Shown: positions 52,227-63,845 of the stretch, piece by piece
Numbering within the stretch: position 1 is the first letter of the stretch
Layout of the letters: each line of letters starts with the position of its first letter
Assembly (NCBI GenBank): GCA_963556695.1
Contig: CAUWAG010000003.1
Coordinates: forward strand, 1,798,001 to 1,862,000
Direction of reading: 5' to 3'
Length of the DNA stretch: 64,000 bases
Source of the DNA: Anthostomella pinea
Taxonomy: Eukaryota > Ascomycota > Sordariomycetes > Xylariales > Xylariaceae
The notes under the pieces: generated by a model
Seen by the model: only the letters and a program-made list of their open reading frames with translations
Database searches by the model: none
What the model was told of the DNA's origin: nothing
Made by a program: the position numbers and the translations under genes

Positions 52227-53843
52227 ATGGGTAGTTTAGGAGCTTCAAATGGTGCCAACGGCGTGTCTGAAGAGCCATTCCTTTGGGACAGATCGAACCT
52301 CCCTAAGCAGCTATTCATCAACAATGAAGTGAGAAGCCCGCGACTTGAAAATCTCGACTGTCCTGCTAACCATACATCAGCATGTAGACTCGAAGAACAC
52401 GAAGAAGCTCAAAGTTCACAACCCCAAGGACGGCTCTCTCGTAGCTGACGACATTGCTGTGGCCGGCGAGGATGACGTCGACGCTGCTGTTGACGCGGCC
52501 GAAGCAGCTTTTCCAGCCTGGAGAAAAACATCAGCAAGCCAGCGCCGGCGACTCATGTTGAAGCTAGCCGATCTCCTCGAGGAACATGGTGACGCTCTAG
52601 CCGAGCTCACTCGTATCACTCTAGGTAACCCCGCAGCATCCATGAGCATCTTTGAGATAAAATACACAGCCGAGGCCTTCAGATACTTCGCCGGGTGGAC
52701 AGACAAGTTCCCTGGCGAGACTTATCCGCAAGACGACGGATTCTTGAAGATTGTTCGCAACGAGCCGCTCGGAGTCACAGCCGGCATCACCCCCTGGAAC
52801 TGTCCACTGATCTTCATGGGTCTGAAGGCTGGCCCAGCCCTTGCTACCGCCAACTGCTTCATCCTGAAACCCACGGAGAAGACGCCGTTTGCCTCAATAG
52901 CAATTGGTACACTGGTCAGGATGGCTGGGTTCCCCCCCGGCGTCTTTCAGGTGCTCCCTGGCGATGGCTCGACCGGAGCTTTATTGGCCAGCCACATGAG
53001 GATACGAAAGGTCAGCTTGACGGGTAGCCTGACGACCGGTCGTAAAATCCAGGAGTTGGCCGCCAGAAGCAACCTGAAGCGAGTTACCCTCGAGCTCGGC
53101 GGGAAGAGTCCTGCCGTCATCTTCGACGACTGCAACCTCGAAAATGCAATCACGTGGTGTGTAAACGGTATCTGCGGCATGACCGGCCAGATGTGCTACG
53201 CCGCTTCGAGGGTTTACGTCCAAGAAGGTATATACGACAAGTTCGTGGAGGGGTACAAGAAGGCTATTGAGGAACGGTCCAAGAGCATTGGTGATCCGGA
53301 AGAGAAGGGGACTATGATGGGTCCTCTGGTCGACAAGATACAGCACGAGAGGGTGATGGGGTTCATGGATAGGGGCCTCAGTCAGGGGACGTTGCTAACC
53401 GGCGGCTCAAGAGTCGGTGACAAGGTCAGCTATGAAGCTAAGACGGCGAACCTGACATTCATGCTGATATATGCAACCAGGGCTTCTTTGTCCAACCGAC
53501 AATATTCACCAACGTCGCCGAAGATGCAGAAATATGCAAGGAGGAGATATTCGGCCCTGTCGCGGTATTGAACAGCTTCAAGACCGAGGAAGAGATCATC
53601 GCGAAGGCGAACGACTCCAACTTCGGCCTCATGGTTGGCGTATTCACGCAGGACATCACCAGGGCGATCCGTGTTTCGACGGAAATCGACAGCGGTATGG
53701 TGGGCATCAACTGCGTCAGCATCACGTTTTTAGTGGCCCCGTTTGGGGGAAGCAAGGAGAGCGGCATGGGTCGCGAGAACGCGATCAATGCTCTGCGGAT
53801 GTATACGGAGCCCAAGACGGTGATGGTTAATTTGACATACTAG
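52227..53843 (+). CDS. NAD(P)+-dependent aldehyde dehydrogenase (ALDH superfamily)
   Basis: Oxidises an aldehyde to its acid with NAD(P)+; probably cytosolic. Three exons, 52227-52328, 52381-53424 and 53481-53843, give 502 residues, the normal class length. Intron 1 has donor GTGAGA and CTAAC branch; intron 2 has GTCAGC donor and CAG acceptor. Splicing restores LFINNEHVDSKNTKK and the DKGFFVQPTIFTNV junction. Catalytic residues: general base E272 (LELGGKSP) and nucleophile C306 (GQMCYAASRVYV), 34 apart as in human ALDH2. The Rossmann substrate site is TPWNCPLIFMGLKAGPALA; the cofactor Ser/Gly motif is SLTGSLTTG. The C-terminal motif is PFGGSKESGMGRE, preceded by the unusual ITFLVA in place of the common aromatic-rich stretch. 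Substrate unknown. No neighbour suggests a pathway. Confidence 0.94.
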
Positions 53844-54150
53844 TTTTGACATACTAGTTTTGACATTCATGAAAGCCTATGATGCTGTCCCCCGGAGACC
53901 AGTCCCAGGTTAAGTATTGGTTGGGGAAAAGCGTATGTATGTACGGATCTGTACCAAGCAAGGATATGGCTCATTGAACTACCATAGCAGCGTCATGAGG
54001 AACCGAAATCGGTTCCCAGCCGCTCTGGCATCCACATTGGCCGCTTGCCGAAAGGACCAACAGTGGTCCTTTTAAGGATGCGAATGGACCAACTGGTACA
54101 GGCAAATAACTCTTGAAACCATTACCCGTGCACCCGTCGATAAACCCCTA
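53844..54150. other. Intergenic, 3' flank of ALDH
   Basis: 307 bp. Starts with a tandem copy of TTTTGACATACTAG (about 53833-53860) at the ALDH stop. Nothing else recognised. Confidence 0.4.
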
Positions 54151-54348
54151 TCAGGACCGCTTCGGCTTGTGTGCCGGGCATAGATAGTCATCATCCATTT
54201 TGGTGACCATCTTGAGCTTACACGCGCTCAATTTCATCCTGCCTTCCTTGACACCGTCGCACGTTCCCGTTCGCTCGTACCAGTATCTGTCGCACTCAGC
54301 CGTGTCCCGGTGGAAATAGGCGCACTCGTGCTCAATGAAGTGACACAT
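54151..54348 (-). CDS. Small Cys-containing protein, function unknown
   Basis: 65 residues starting MCHFIEHECAYFHRD, with Cys at 2, 9, 19, 30, 43 and 57 and a basic end (HKPKRS). Short proteins starting MC-x-H and with one cysteine about every ten residues, ending in a C-P-x-x motif, recur in ascomycete genomes without known role; this is my reading of the pattern, not a match I can name. There is no signal peptide. A likely 56-bp intron (54358-54413, donor GTGAGT, branch CTGAC, acceptor CTAG) lies 10 bp before the ATG in the 5' UTR and is part of a tandem duplication. Codon use unremarkable. Confidence 0.5.
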   Translation of the reverse strand: MCHFIEHECAYFHRDTAECDRYWYERTGTCDGVKEGRMKLSACKLKMVTKMDDDYLCPAHKPKRS

Positions 54349-54357
54349 GGTAGTTGA

Positions 54358-54610
54358 CTAGATTGATGTCAGTCATCTGAGTCAAGCCAGTTACATAGAC
54401 GCATATCACTCACTGTATTCCTGACAAAGCAGGTTGCCTAGACTAGATGGGATTTCGTAATGAATGGCGAGGGTCGTTACCTAGATTAATGTCAGTCATC
54501 TAAGGCAGGTGGGTTATATAGACACATGCTCCTTACTAGAGTCCTGATAAAGCAGGTTGCCTAGACTAGATTGGGTTTCGTAGAGAAAGGCGAGAGTGTG
54601 CTTTCGTAAC
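54358..54610. repeat. Tandem duplication of about 123 bp upstream of the small Cys gene
   Basis: Unit 1 is 54358-54480, unit 2 is 54481 to about 54610. Shared blocks: CTAGATT(G/A)ATGTCAGTCATCT, then CCTGA(C/T)AAAGCAGGTTGCCTAGACTAGAT. About four fifths identical by eye. On the minus strand each unit has an intron-like acceptor with a CTGAC branch site, so the duplication copied a 5'-UTR intron. Confidence 0.8.
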
Positions 54611-55361
54611 AGCCTGGCCGCTGAAGATATGTCGTATGTCGTAAGTTTCTTGGTGTCTTTTTTGGGTGGCAGAAGATGTCAATATCGGAATGAGCCTCAT
54701 ATTTGTAAGTTCCTCAACGGGACAACACACCCTCTCGACCCTCGATGAATGGTTAAACACGCCCTCGAACCTGGAATGATGATTACAGCTCCCATGCAGA
54801 TTGTAATAATCAGTGACGATGATGAAAGGAACATTCCCCGTACCAACGAGGACCTCAAGAAAGGGAACACTCAAGTCACGAGTCGTGACAGCTCGACGGC
54901 AGTGAATGAAGCTTCTGACTGTTCGTGAATCAGTGGTGTCACGTTGAATCCAATGCCTCTGCTTTGTCATGAACCCAACAAGCAACATACACTCTCCAAA
55001 ACCCTGAACATCGACATTACACAAAAAGTCAGTACAATTCTTTGTCAGAATTGGCCCAGAACGTTGAACAATGCTCCTTATCAATTCTTGATATGCCCAT
55101 TTCTTTCAAGCATGTACTAGAAATGCACAATGCCAACCAAACAATGTCTTTGTAACTCCGCAACTCTTTCTCATATATCGCCGCCACCAGGAGCACGACT
55201 CCCGATCCAAAAGAGCAGCGTTATCCCCCAAGAAACCTACATAAGCTCGCAATCATCCACCTTCGGCATCAGATCTCGTAGTCTAAGCATCCACCTCCAG
55301 CACAACCACTCCGACTCGCATCAGCATCTCAAAAAAAAAACCTTCGCATAAATCAGGAAAC
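54611..55361. other. Intergenic
   Basis: 750 bp. Minus-strand frame at 54566-55084 (172 codons) has no recognisable content and overlaps the tandem repeat, so not called. An A10 run sits at 55331-55340, just before the next ATG. Confidence 0.4.
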
Positions 55362-55643
55362 ATGGACTCCATCATGCTCCTCGTGATCTCCCTCTTCGCC
55401 AACATGGCGTTCGGCGCACCTATCATGGAGTCGCAGGCCGATGCAGATGACTCCACGGATAGTGCCTCCGAGGGGGCAAATGCCGAGCCTGTTGGAGGGC
55501 CAGTACCAGGGGCTGGAACTATTCTTGACACCGGTGCTATCATCGGCATTATCGCTGGAGTCATTGCTACTCTACTCCTCGTTGGACTCCTGTACTGGTG
55601 TGGTGCTCGAGGTAGATATCCCGGCGTTCAAAGGAGAAGATGA
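55362..55643 (+). CDS. Small type-I single-pass membrane protein, function unknown
   Basis: 93 residues, no intron. Residues 1-18 (MDSIMLLVISLFANMAFG) form a signal peptide. A short acidic, Ser/Gly/Pro-rich outer part (19-56, ESQADADDSTDSASEG) follows, then one membrane helix (about 59-81, GAIIGIIAGVIATLLLVGLL) and a short basic inner tail (RGRYPGVQRRR). Topology is type I by the positive-inside rule. No cysteine motif and no known family recognised. The leader just before the ATG is A-rich (good fungal context AACATGGAC). Could be a cell-surface peptide or small sensor; no evidence for either. Confidence 0.7.
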   Translation: MDSIMLLVISLFANMAFGAPIMESQADADDSTDSASEGANAEPVGGPVPGAGTILDTGAIIGIIAGVIATLLLVGLLYWCGARGRYPGVQRRR

Positions 55644-56432
55644 AAGAGGGCGATACTTGATATGCCCCAGGTTGAGATCTCAGTGGTAGACGGGTCCAGC
55701 TTGACGTATATACGAAACATAAGATAGATCAATAGTAAATCACTTCGCATATGCTAGCTGACAACAAGACCTGGCTTCCATGCATGCCTTTTAACGTGAC
55801 AGTAATCCATAGACCATATAGTGTCAGCGTCTCCCGATAGCACTCTTCCCTTTTCAGAGACCGCTCTGTGCCGAACCCCTAGCCACGGGGTCCTATGCCA
55901 AAGAGGTCCTACAGATACAGTATTTCCACCTAGTGAGTAACTCCAAGTGTAGCTAAACTTAGCGCGCAAATGATGCCAGAATGATTTCAAACCTGTCTAG
56001 CAACGGCTAGTGGGAATATTGGGTGGGCGCTTCGAGGAAAAGCTTGTGGACATCTGGAATGAATGTGTCAGTATACGTCCATGTTGAATGGCATATCGAA
56101 GAAAGCTCACCCAGTCCAGTCTCTTCCCGAAGTGGCAGTACGGGCAGTACCTGGGGAATACTTGGTACCCTACTAGAACCCCAACACCGTGACTTGTAGC
56201 GTCGTTCCAGTCGGGACAGCATCCTCCAAGCCCCCCTAGCAGGAGTAGACATTATTCGTTTCGAGACACGGCGAGGCCGTGGTGCTCTTCCCAAATGGCG
56301 CCCCTGTCGCAGATGCCAACGCAGCACCGAGCGGAAACCAAGCGTCGGCACCGAAGTTATGGGGGTCTATACTCTATCGAGGCTTCCCACCCAACAGCAT
56401 TCCTTTACGAACTGGCAGTCCCACATATGGCA
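55644..56432. other. Intergenic
   Basis: 790 bp between two small genes; frames on both strands (for example 56007-56351 minus) lack recognisable content. Nothing supported. Confidence 0.4.
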
Positions 56433-56741
56433 TCAATCGGTATACCCTGTTGCCATTCGCTCCCGGCTCACCTCCACCGACGAGGCTTTTGCCTCCGGCG
56501 CCCCCGCCAACGTCTTGGCCTGGTTGCCCCGGAACAGGCGGTCGAAGAGGACGTAGGATGTGACAAGTAGGATGGGCATGGCGATCATCAGGCGGACGTA
56601 CTTCCGGGCGGCCTGCTTATAGGCGGGACTGGACTGGTCGACTCGCTTGGGGGTCGGGGCTCGGAGGCTCTGCGGGAGCTGGGCGGCGCGCTGGGCGAAG
56701 GGCATGGGGCCATTGGCCCGATGTTTGGGGGCTGTCCGCAT
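56433..56741 (-). CDS. Small single-TM protein, possibly mitochondrial
   Basis: 102 residues from the ATG of MRTAPKHRANGPMPF (the frame extends 11 codons upstream to a non-ATG codon). The N-terminal 55 residues are basic and free of acidic residues except one, as in a mitochondrial presequence or matrix-facing tail. One helix follows (about 59-77, YVRLMIAMPILLVTSYVLF), then RLFRGNQAK and a short polar end. The layout fits many small inner-membrane assembly or accessory proteins, but I do not recognise the family. No intron needed. Complete frame with a TGA or TAA-type end at 56433. Confidence 0.55.
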   Translation of the reverse strand: MRTAPKHRANGPMPFAQRAAQLPQSLRAPTPKRVDQSSPAYKQAARKYVRLMIAMPILLVTSYVLFDRLFRGNQAKTLAGAPEAKASSVEVSRERMATGYTD

Positions 56742-57610
56742 GTTTATGTCGTACTTTGAGCGGCCGTTGGGCACTTTTGTGTGGTGTTGGGGACAAATGC
56801 TGGTTGGAAAGAAGAGGCGCGTGTAGAAGCGCGTGCAGGTCCACTTCTAGGCTACGGCCTGAGCCACAGCAGCCACAAGTCACCTTACGCCACAGCAGCC
56901 GCTTCAATGTCCAAAATAGAGCTTCATGTCAAGTCACACTTTGCCTCATGTTATGCGTCACCTGTTTCCTGAAAGCCATGAGTGTCCATAGGAACGACGT
57001 GTGGACCCTGGCTAGAGGACATAAAGAGGCTTACAACACAGGGACACTTTGGAAGAAGATCCTGTACGTAAGGATTCGCTCAATCAATCACGGGCCTCAA
57101 CATCAAAGTACCATAACTCGTCCCGCAACACCTATGATATACCGATTTCGTCCGCAAAGGAATGGAATAGGTGGCGATTTCCCGAGGAGTAAAACCATCG
57201 CCGCACAGGGTTTGGTTACCGAGTCCCACGTTGTCGGGTCCGAGGTTTATTGCCAAGCTGCAGCTTACCAAATTCTAGGCCTCGTGGGATCCTGATCCTC
57301 TACCCTGAACCATAGATATTTCGGTAGGGCACGCTGGACCGAATCGCCACATTTAGATCCTTCTAATCAAGCGGGTCATCCAAGCGAGGTGGCGACGAGG
57401 TCAAAGGAACACGCTTGAGCTGTGAGCTACGTAGGTCTGTTGGCCTACCTAAGGCCCATCATCTACCTCTGTAGTTTGTGCAAGTTACTTCGAAGTTCGC
57501 CTCGAAGTGATAATGGAGTATTACATCACTGACGGGGCTTATCTCAATGGGTCCCTCGACGGTGCAAATAGCTCGTGTTACCAGGTACAGATTCCAGAAG
57601 ATGTCTATAA
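56742..57610. other. Intergenic
   Basis: 870 bp up to the LINE A target site. Plus-strand frame 56756-57295 has no recognisable content; not called. Confidence 0.4.
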
Positions 57611-57869
57611 GTGTCCAGCATGGTATGTTTGTTTGTTTTGTATTTAACGAGGGGGTAGCTCCTCAGTAGTGCAGACCACGCCTCCCAGAGCCTCTGCATC
57701 GCAGGGTTGTGGAGGTCTCAAGATAATAAGTACAGTCAGTCCCGCTCACGGGCCCATCCCCGTTGTTGCGGCGGTATGACCTTGGGGTCATCCATCTGGT
57801 CCTTCAAGGAAGGCTATCTATTGGGGGCAGATTGTTGAAAAGAACTTGCTCTTCTCCACGAATTTTGCC

Positions 57870-60800
57870 CATTCTGTGCTCCTCTCCCCTAAGTATTGTA
57901 AACAAGCTGTCCTAGGCGAGTACCTAGGCAGTAGCCAATTTTTTCCCAGTCTCTTACAAAAGAAAATATATTGTAATGTTTTTTTTTTTTACCATAGTTG
58001 CAGTGATCATTCGAGTCTGTATGCCCAAAGCATTCGTGGTATCTGGCAAAGTCGTCATATCCAGATCTGGCCGCTAGAAGTCTGTATAAAGTACTCCTCT
58101 TAAAAGATATAAGGTCTCTTTTAGTTACTATATGTGAGTATACTTCTTGATATCTAGATTCTGATTGGTCTTTTTACTATTAGTTGAACTCCTTTCTGCC
58201 CTTTTTTTTGAGATCTCTCTTAACCCAAAAGATTATAGGAAGGCTTATTATGTTTATTTCTAGCATGGCACCCTCTTTTGTTAATGTGTTGGCAGCTTCA
58301 TTGCCATTAATATCTCTGTGTCCAGGAATCCACTTGACGGTCACTCCAGGAGTGTGTGCTGTGGCAAGTTTTTGAAATTATAGAAAAATATTCTGTGATG
58401 TCTCGGGTGGAGTCCCATTGAGCCCATCTATCACTGACGTGTTGTCCAGGCAGACATATAGCTGTTTTCTGTATCCAATTGCCCTGGCTGCTGCAAGACC
58501 TTGGAGAGCACCATAGACTTCAGCATCTACTACTTCTGCTTACAGAAGTCTACCCTTTCCCCGGTATACTTCTTGAGTAGTGTTGCCTTTCCTGATGGTG
58601 TAACCCCATCCAGTGCGGGTTGTACCTTGGTCAACCAATTGTGATCCATCTGAGTAGATGACAAGGTCAGTGTTCACGTTTCTCTCTTGTAACTATTGCT
58701 TGAAGAGCTCTGTTTCTTTGTCTTTGTCTTTGCGGATTGGGCGCTTCCTCCATGATGGCCTGGTAAGTATTGGTCTCTGGAAGTCAGGGACTAGCTGGAA
58801 GCTTCTTTGTAGCCTTGTTGGATCCTTGCGAGCTTGTATTTGGAGCCTGCCAACCAGAGGGTGTCTCTGATCTATTCGTCCTAGTCGGAGGCCGTGACGT
58901 CGTCTTATTGACTCTGCAAGAACTCCTGCTGGGGGAATCTGCGATTCAAAGTGTAAGATATGTCCAGGGTGTGTTTTCCAGACTGGCAAGATAGCCCTGA
59001 TCGCCGTTCGTAGTACGGCATCTATTGTTCCAAGAAGCCCCTTAATGCGACATGCTGATGTCTCACCTAAGCTCCCAGTTTTCTCGATTCCTGGGTACCA
59101 GGCCTCCAGGCCATGTGTGAGAATAGGAATAACACAAGCTTTCACAGCCCTCTTGGTTGACTTTACTGGAAGTCCTTTGACTGTGTTGCATAGTCCTCGA
59201 AGGTGATTTGCTACCCTACTAGCTTTCTTGGCCCAGTGAGAAACATGGTCTTTGAAGTTTAGTTTCCTATCCAGAAGGACACCTAGCCATCGCATGGAAT
59301 GCTTAGCTGTTTTGTTCATTGTTCCGTGGCAAACTGGGGGATTGTCTGAGTTCTTTTTCCGTGAGAAGTGCATGATCTCGGTTTTGTCGGGATCAAATTC
59401 AATAGCATTGTTATGTCCCCATTGGTTGAGCAAATGAAGGTTTTCAGAAGCCTCTGCAGCTGTTTCTTTAAGGTTCTTTCCAATGCAGAGTGTTGCTAGA
59501 TCATCTGCATATCCAAAGCGTCTTCTTTTCATGCCAAGTCGGGCACAGATTGGCTCTGTATACAGCATGTAGAGGATTGGAGAGACTGGTGAGCCTTGTG
59601 GGAGCCCACAAGTGAGAGCTTTTATATCGGTCACAGTACCTTCAAACCGAACTCTTGCGGACCGCTCGGACATGAACGACTGGACCCATCTTATGAGAAA
59701 GCCTGGCCAGCCCTGTTCTCTCATGCGAACCACCAGCCGTCCCATTAGGGCAGCATCAAAGGCCCCTTTCACATCTGATGTGACTACCGTTGCAACGAGG
59801 CCTTGGTCAAGGGCCTGCTCAATATCGTGTATGAGTGCAGCTACCAGGTCAGTGGCAGAGCGCTTTGGTAGAGCTCCAAAATGTTGTGGAGCTAGAATTC
59901 CAAGTTTGACAACAAACCAGGTAATCCTTTTTGCGATGAGTCGTTCTAGGCCTTTGCCAAGACACGACAATAGCGATATTGGTCTGTAGGCCCTGGGATT
60001 GGAGTAGTCTTTCTTTCCTGATTTGGGATCATCACCACCTCAGCTACTTTGAATGGTTTAGGGTGGTGTCCAATCTATAGACAGGTCTGGAAGAGGGCTC
60101 TGATATATTCTCTAATGACTGGCCAGCAAGCTTTCAGAATCCGTACTGTGAGGGTGTTTATTCCCAGAGAGTTGCTCTTGGTCCCTAAAGTGCACCCTTC
60201 AGCCTCTTCCAGTCCGATATGGTATTCAAGGGGGATGTATGGCTTGGATTGTGTCATCTGAGCGGACCAGGGGTTGATGATATCATTGTCTGAGGTACTT
60301 CGTTCAAGCGTGGCTGAGCATAATGTATTTGCCTTGTTCTCTTCTGACTCAAATATTTGGTCTCTTATGATAATTAGAGGGGAACGCAATCCTGCTGATA
60401 GCTTGTGCCAAGAGACGATTCTATATAGGTCCTTTGGCTTAGTTATTGAATCAATTAGAGTCTGTCAGTACTCTCTCCTAGCTTTCCGAACCACGCGGCG
60501 AAATTCCCGTTGGGCTGAATTCCGCCTTTCTTGGCTTGTAGTCTGTTTAGAAAGGGCCCTGTATGTCTGAACAGCTGCTTTGTAGTCATCATTCTACCAA
60601 GCAGTGGGCCTAAATTAGCGGGGCTTCTTGCCCACTGTCCTAATACAACCTTGGATCATGTTGATCAAGCTTTGTGTAAAGGCATCTACCTGGCCAGGGG
60701 ATACACCCAGCCGGGGGAGTTCATGAATCCTGGTTTGAACATTGTCTGTTAGCTCTTGTAGTTTATCGTCCAATACTATCCAATGATTGGCCTTAGGGAC

Positions 60801-61500
60801 TCGGTCTAGATCACCCTGAATTGGGACAACTATTCGTAATGTCTCATGATCTGAAGTGCACTGGAGTGCATCATTCACTGAGACTTCGGCCATGGGGACA
60901 TCTGAGAACACCAGATCTAGTACATTTCCGTCATCATGTGTTGGGACATCTGGTTCAGAAATCAGATCCAGTCCGTGGTCTGCCATAGTCTGTGCAAGTA
61001 TAACACCACCATGATATCCTGGATTGCTCGAGTCCCAGGATGTGTCGCCAGCATTGAAATCTCCAGCTATAACGCAGCCAAAAGGTGGAGTCCATACTTC
61101 CAGAATATCATCCACTTCCTTTGGGTTGTCACATGGCCGGTAGACACTGGCAAATGTAATGCCTTGTACCTTGACCCAGGTGATGTCTTGTGTAGTATAA
61201 GGCCGAAGTTGATCTGTTTAAAGGTGTTTTTTTACATAGATGAGAGATCTGGGCCATGTACTGTCGCTGTCCCAGGAATCCACTGGGGAGTATATATCGT
61301 AATTAGGGTATATCTTTACTCCCATTCTCTTGCCTGGTGGTATGCCAACCCAGGGCTCTTGCATCAGAATGATGTCTGCTTGTTCTCCTTTGTAGTCAGC
61401 CAGGTTGATGGCTAATTCTGTAGGGCCTGCACTCTTTTGTCCTTCTGCTGTATTTATAGAATGGATGACTAGATGCCCGTGTCGATGTGTTTCGTTTGAT
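57870..61500 (-). pseudogene. LINE A ORF2: endonuclease, reverse transcriptase, RNase H (several stops)
   Basis: The endonuclease part (60615-61115) shows VIAGDFNAGDTSWDSSNPGY, LDLVFSDVP and CTSDHETLRI, the GDFN, D and SDH motifs of Tad-like AP endonucleases. The reverse transcriptase (58693 to about 60030) has RAYRPISLLSCLGKGLERL, TSDVKGAFDA, GLPQGSPVSPILYMLY and FGYADD, which includes the catalytic Asp pair. RNase H (about 58.3-58.65 kb) has VIYSDGSQ, EVYGALQG, CLDNTSVIDG and WIPGHRDINGNEAAN. Stops are few and mostly TAG or TGA where Trp, Gln or Arg would fit (for example after EY, and before IGHHPK), which resembles RIP. The reverse-transcriptase domain could still be translated from an internal start but probably has no role alone. 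Confidence 0.85.
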
Positions 61501-61504
61501 GTAC

Positions 61505-63058
61505 CTAATATTGACTGACAACAATGGTATCGGTATCTCTGGGATGAATTGTATCTGTTGTGTTGATTTGTATTGTGATGTCTTCGCTATTGTTGCTGGG
61601 TGTTGACCTAGCTTGGTTTCTGCCTGTTTCATTGAAGGCCTTGGATCTGGCTCTTTCTCCGGCCAGCCTTATTTCCTGGATTTGCTCCCATGTGTGCTTA
61701 TGGATGATACCTTTCACGACCTTGGGGCGTGCAGGGCATTTGTCGAAGTCGGCAGCATAAGGTCCTTTGTAATTGACACACTTTGGGATTGGTTTTTCGC
61801 AATCCTCCTGGTGTACTGCGCTGGCGCAATGTGCACATACTTGCTTTTCACATTGGTAGTTCCTATCATGGTATCTGAAGCAGCTCGCACACTGGTGAAC
61901 CTTGGGGGAGTATTGAATATCCCTTGAGGTCATTAAGTGAGCAAAAAGCATGAATGGTTTCTTTGCTGCACGGGGCAGAGAGATCACCTATATGGTCTCC
62001 GGATCAGAATTAACTATATTCCTTGAGAATATACACCTTAAAGGTCTGTCATTTGTTTGGGCTTTAATTTCATTAGCAACAGCAATGTCAGTAATGTCAA
62101 ATATTAACCCTTCTGCACTGATGACCTTTCTTGGGCACCTATTGACCTTATAGTGATGCCAGACCGTGTAGGTCTTGATCTTTTTTGTCTTAAGAATGTT
62201 AGTAATTTCTTCTTAAAAGGCCAGGAGCTTAGCCTGAGTTGGCTTATCCCTTAGGTGTAAGGTAAATCCGGAGGGGTACGGGGTCACTTTTCTAAGCTCT
62301 TGAGGGTAGAGCTTAAGTCTTCTGTTTAGTGTAGACTTTATTTTATAAGGTTTTAGGTGGCTATTATCTATGCAGACAAAGACCCGGAAATTATCCTGCT
62401 TCTTTTCCAGTTGGTTGGCAGTGATGAGGGTGCCAGGCTGTGTTTTCTTCATGGTAATGTTGATTATCCGTAGATGCTGTCGCTGGCTAGAGGAGACAGC
62501 TTGGGCGGAGGTCATGGTGGGCTTTACTATCCCTATCCCCCCAGGAATGGTCTTCCTTTTGGGCAGATCTCGGGTTTCCAGCCACTTGCTCAGACATTTA
62601 GAGAAGAAAGTGCTGAACTCCTTGGCATGAGAGTATAGTTCGGTTCCAGCTTTCTCAAGTGTCTTATCAACTGTTGCAGCACACTCCTGAAACATTGTCA
62701 TCCTGGTTTTATAGAGGTACTTATCTTTAGCCAGTATTTTAGCAATTTGGTTCTGGCACTCTAAAGAGGAGGCTTTATTCCTTATATCGCGTGTAATGGT
62801 TTAGAGGTCATTTCATTCCAGTGGTGCTGCTCTCATTAATATTTTAGGTTTTTTTTTTAGAGGGGAAATAACAGTGAAGTCAGCCTCAAAGACCTGTGAC
62901 GGGCTGCTGCTGATGTTGTCAAGCAGCGCCTGGCAGAGCCTGCTCGGAGTTGCCAGGCAGTATGTCTTTCTAGGGGCCGGGGATTTAAGCACACCGCCAG
63001 TGGTCGTCTTTGGGACGGCCACGGGCGTGTTTGGGGGCCCGTCGTGAAAGGGTGCCAT
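61505..63058 (-). pseudogene. LINE A ORF1 (gag-like, zinc-knuckle) broken
   Basis: Begins MAPFHDGPPNTPVAVPKTTT at 63058, with stops after about 80 codons, then open pieces at 62213-62701 and 61505-61987. The last piece has the Cys-rich part: CASCFRYHDRNYQCEKQVC, then CAHCASAVHQEDC and CVN, resembling the CCHC knuckles of Tad ORF1. All pieces are in the same order and near-collinear. The mature role is a nucleic-acid-binding coat protein. The element could not move by itself with this ORF1. Confidence 0.8.
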
Positions 63059-63236
63059 CCGGCTTATGAAAAAAGTTCTCTTGTGCCTTGGCAGAGATAG
63101 TCAGTTACTAAGAGAAGTGCCTGTTTTAGTGCAGATATCGAGGTTGCGCTCTAACAGCGGGGCGCCAAGAAAAATAGTTGTTTTTGTGTCCAGCATGGTA
63201 AATAGTAGTGCGCCGCATACCCCTGGTTATATGTAT

Positions 63237-63438
63237 TGTTGGATCCATGTGATTCCACAGTCAAACCATCCATACAGAACCCACATGTATGATTAGATAA
63301 GAGATTAGATACCGGATTGTGAGGTCACTTAGCCAGACCTGCAGGTCCAGCTAGACTTCCCAATCCAACCATCAGCAACATCATGACCTTGACCCAATAC
63401 TCGAGTATTATGATTGATCGTTCAAGCCTGTTCCTACA
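63237..63438. mobile_element. Solo LTR, family 3, copy B
   Basis: 202 bp, TGTTGGATCCATG...GTTCCTACA, with a perfect 5-bp target duplication TGTAT (63232-63236 and 63439-63443). Shares the block CAACATCATGACCTTGACCC and others with 28,703-28,906, in the same orientation. Confidence 0.92.
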
Positions 63439-63779
63439 TGTATACTATTATCGTGGCTACTGATTACCATCCTGGATACCTGTAAAGTCGACAGCAAGCC
63501 CCATACTAGTGCTTTATCTCGATGGAGAGAAGTTGTATTCCTGCTTCGTTGGTTCGCAGCAGATATAGAAGGGATCCTTCAAGGTGTTTGGTCTGCATTG
63601 CTATAAAGCTCCTGACCTCCTCGTCTTGTTTGGCCCAAATATATAAATAAAATCATCCCTAAACACGGCTTCTATCTTGTTAGCCTCAACTTCCAAAGGC
63701 TTCCCCGACGCCCAAGCTCTCGACACAGAAGCCCACGAAACGCAACCATCCCCGCCAACTCTATCGCACACCGTTCAAG
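63439..63779. other. Upstream region of the terminal secreted-protein gene
   Basis: 341 bp; contains an AATATATAAATAAAATC AT-rich patch near 63637-63653, a plausible TATA region about 200 bp before the ATG. No other feature. Confidence 0.5.
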
Positions 63780-63845
63780 GTAAGCAATTGTTATGCTAGG
63801 TTTCTTAAGATGGCTTTGGGGCGACTAACGTGCGTAATGACGTAG

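Larger units (their letters stand above)
57626..63185 (-). mobile_element. Full-length Tad-like LINE (family A)
   Basis: A 5,560-bp non-LTR retrotransposon on the minus strand with a 15-bp perfect target duplication GTGTCCAGCATGGTA (57611-57625 and 63186-63200). It ends in a short (CAAA) tail. Layout on the minus strand: a 127-bp 5' UTR, ORF1 from about 63058, ORF2 (endonuclease, reverse transcriptase, RNase H) from about 61.5 kb, and a 3' UTR shared with the fragments at 33,035 and 42,342. ORF1 and the endonuclease are broken by stops, while the reverse transcriptase is long and open. Solo LTR copy B of family 3 lies 50 bp beyond it. Confidence 0.93.

Noticed and set aside
54566..55084. 172-codon minus-strand frame
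   Set aside because: Overlaps the tandem duplication and has no recognisable domain or signal; likely chance.
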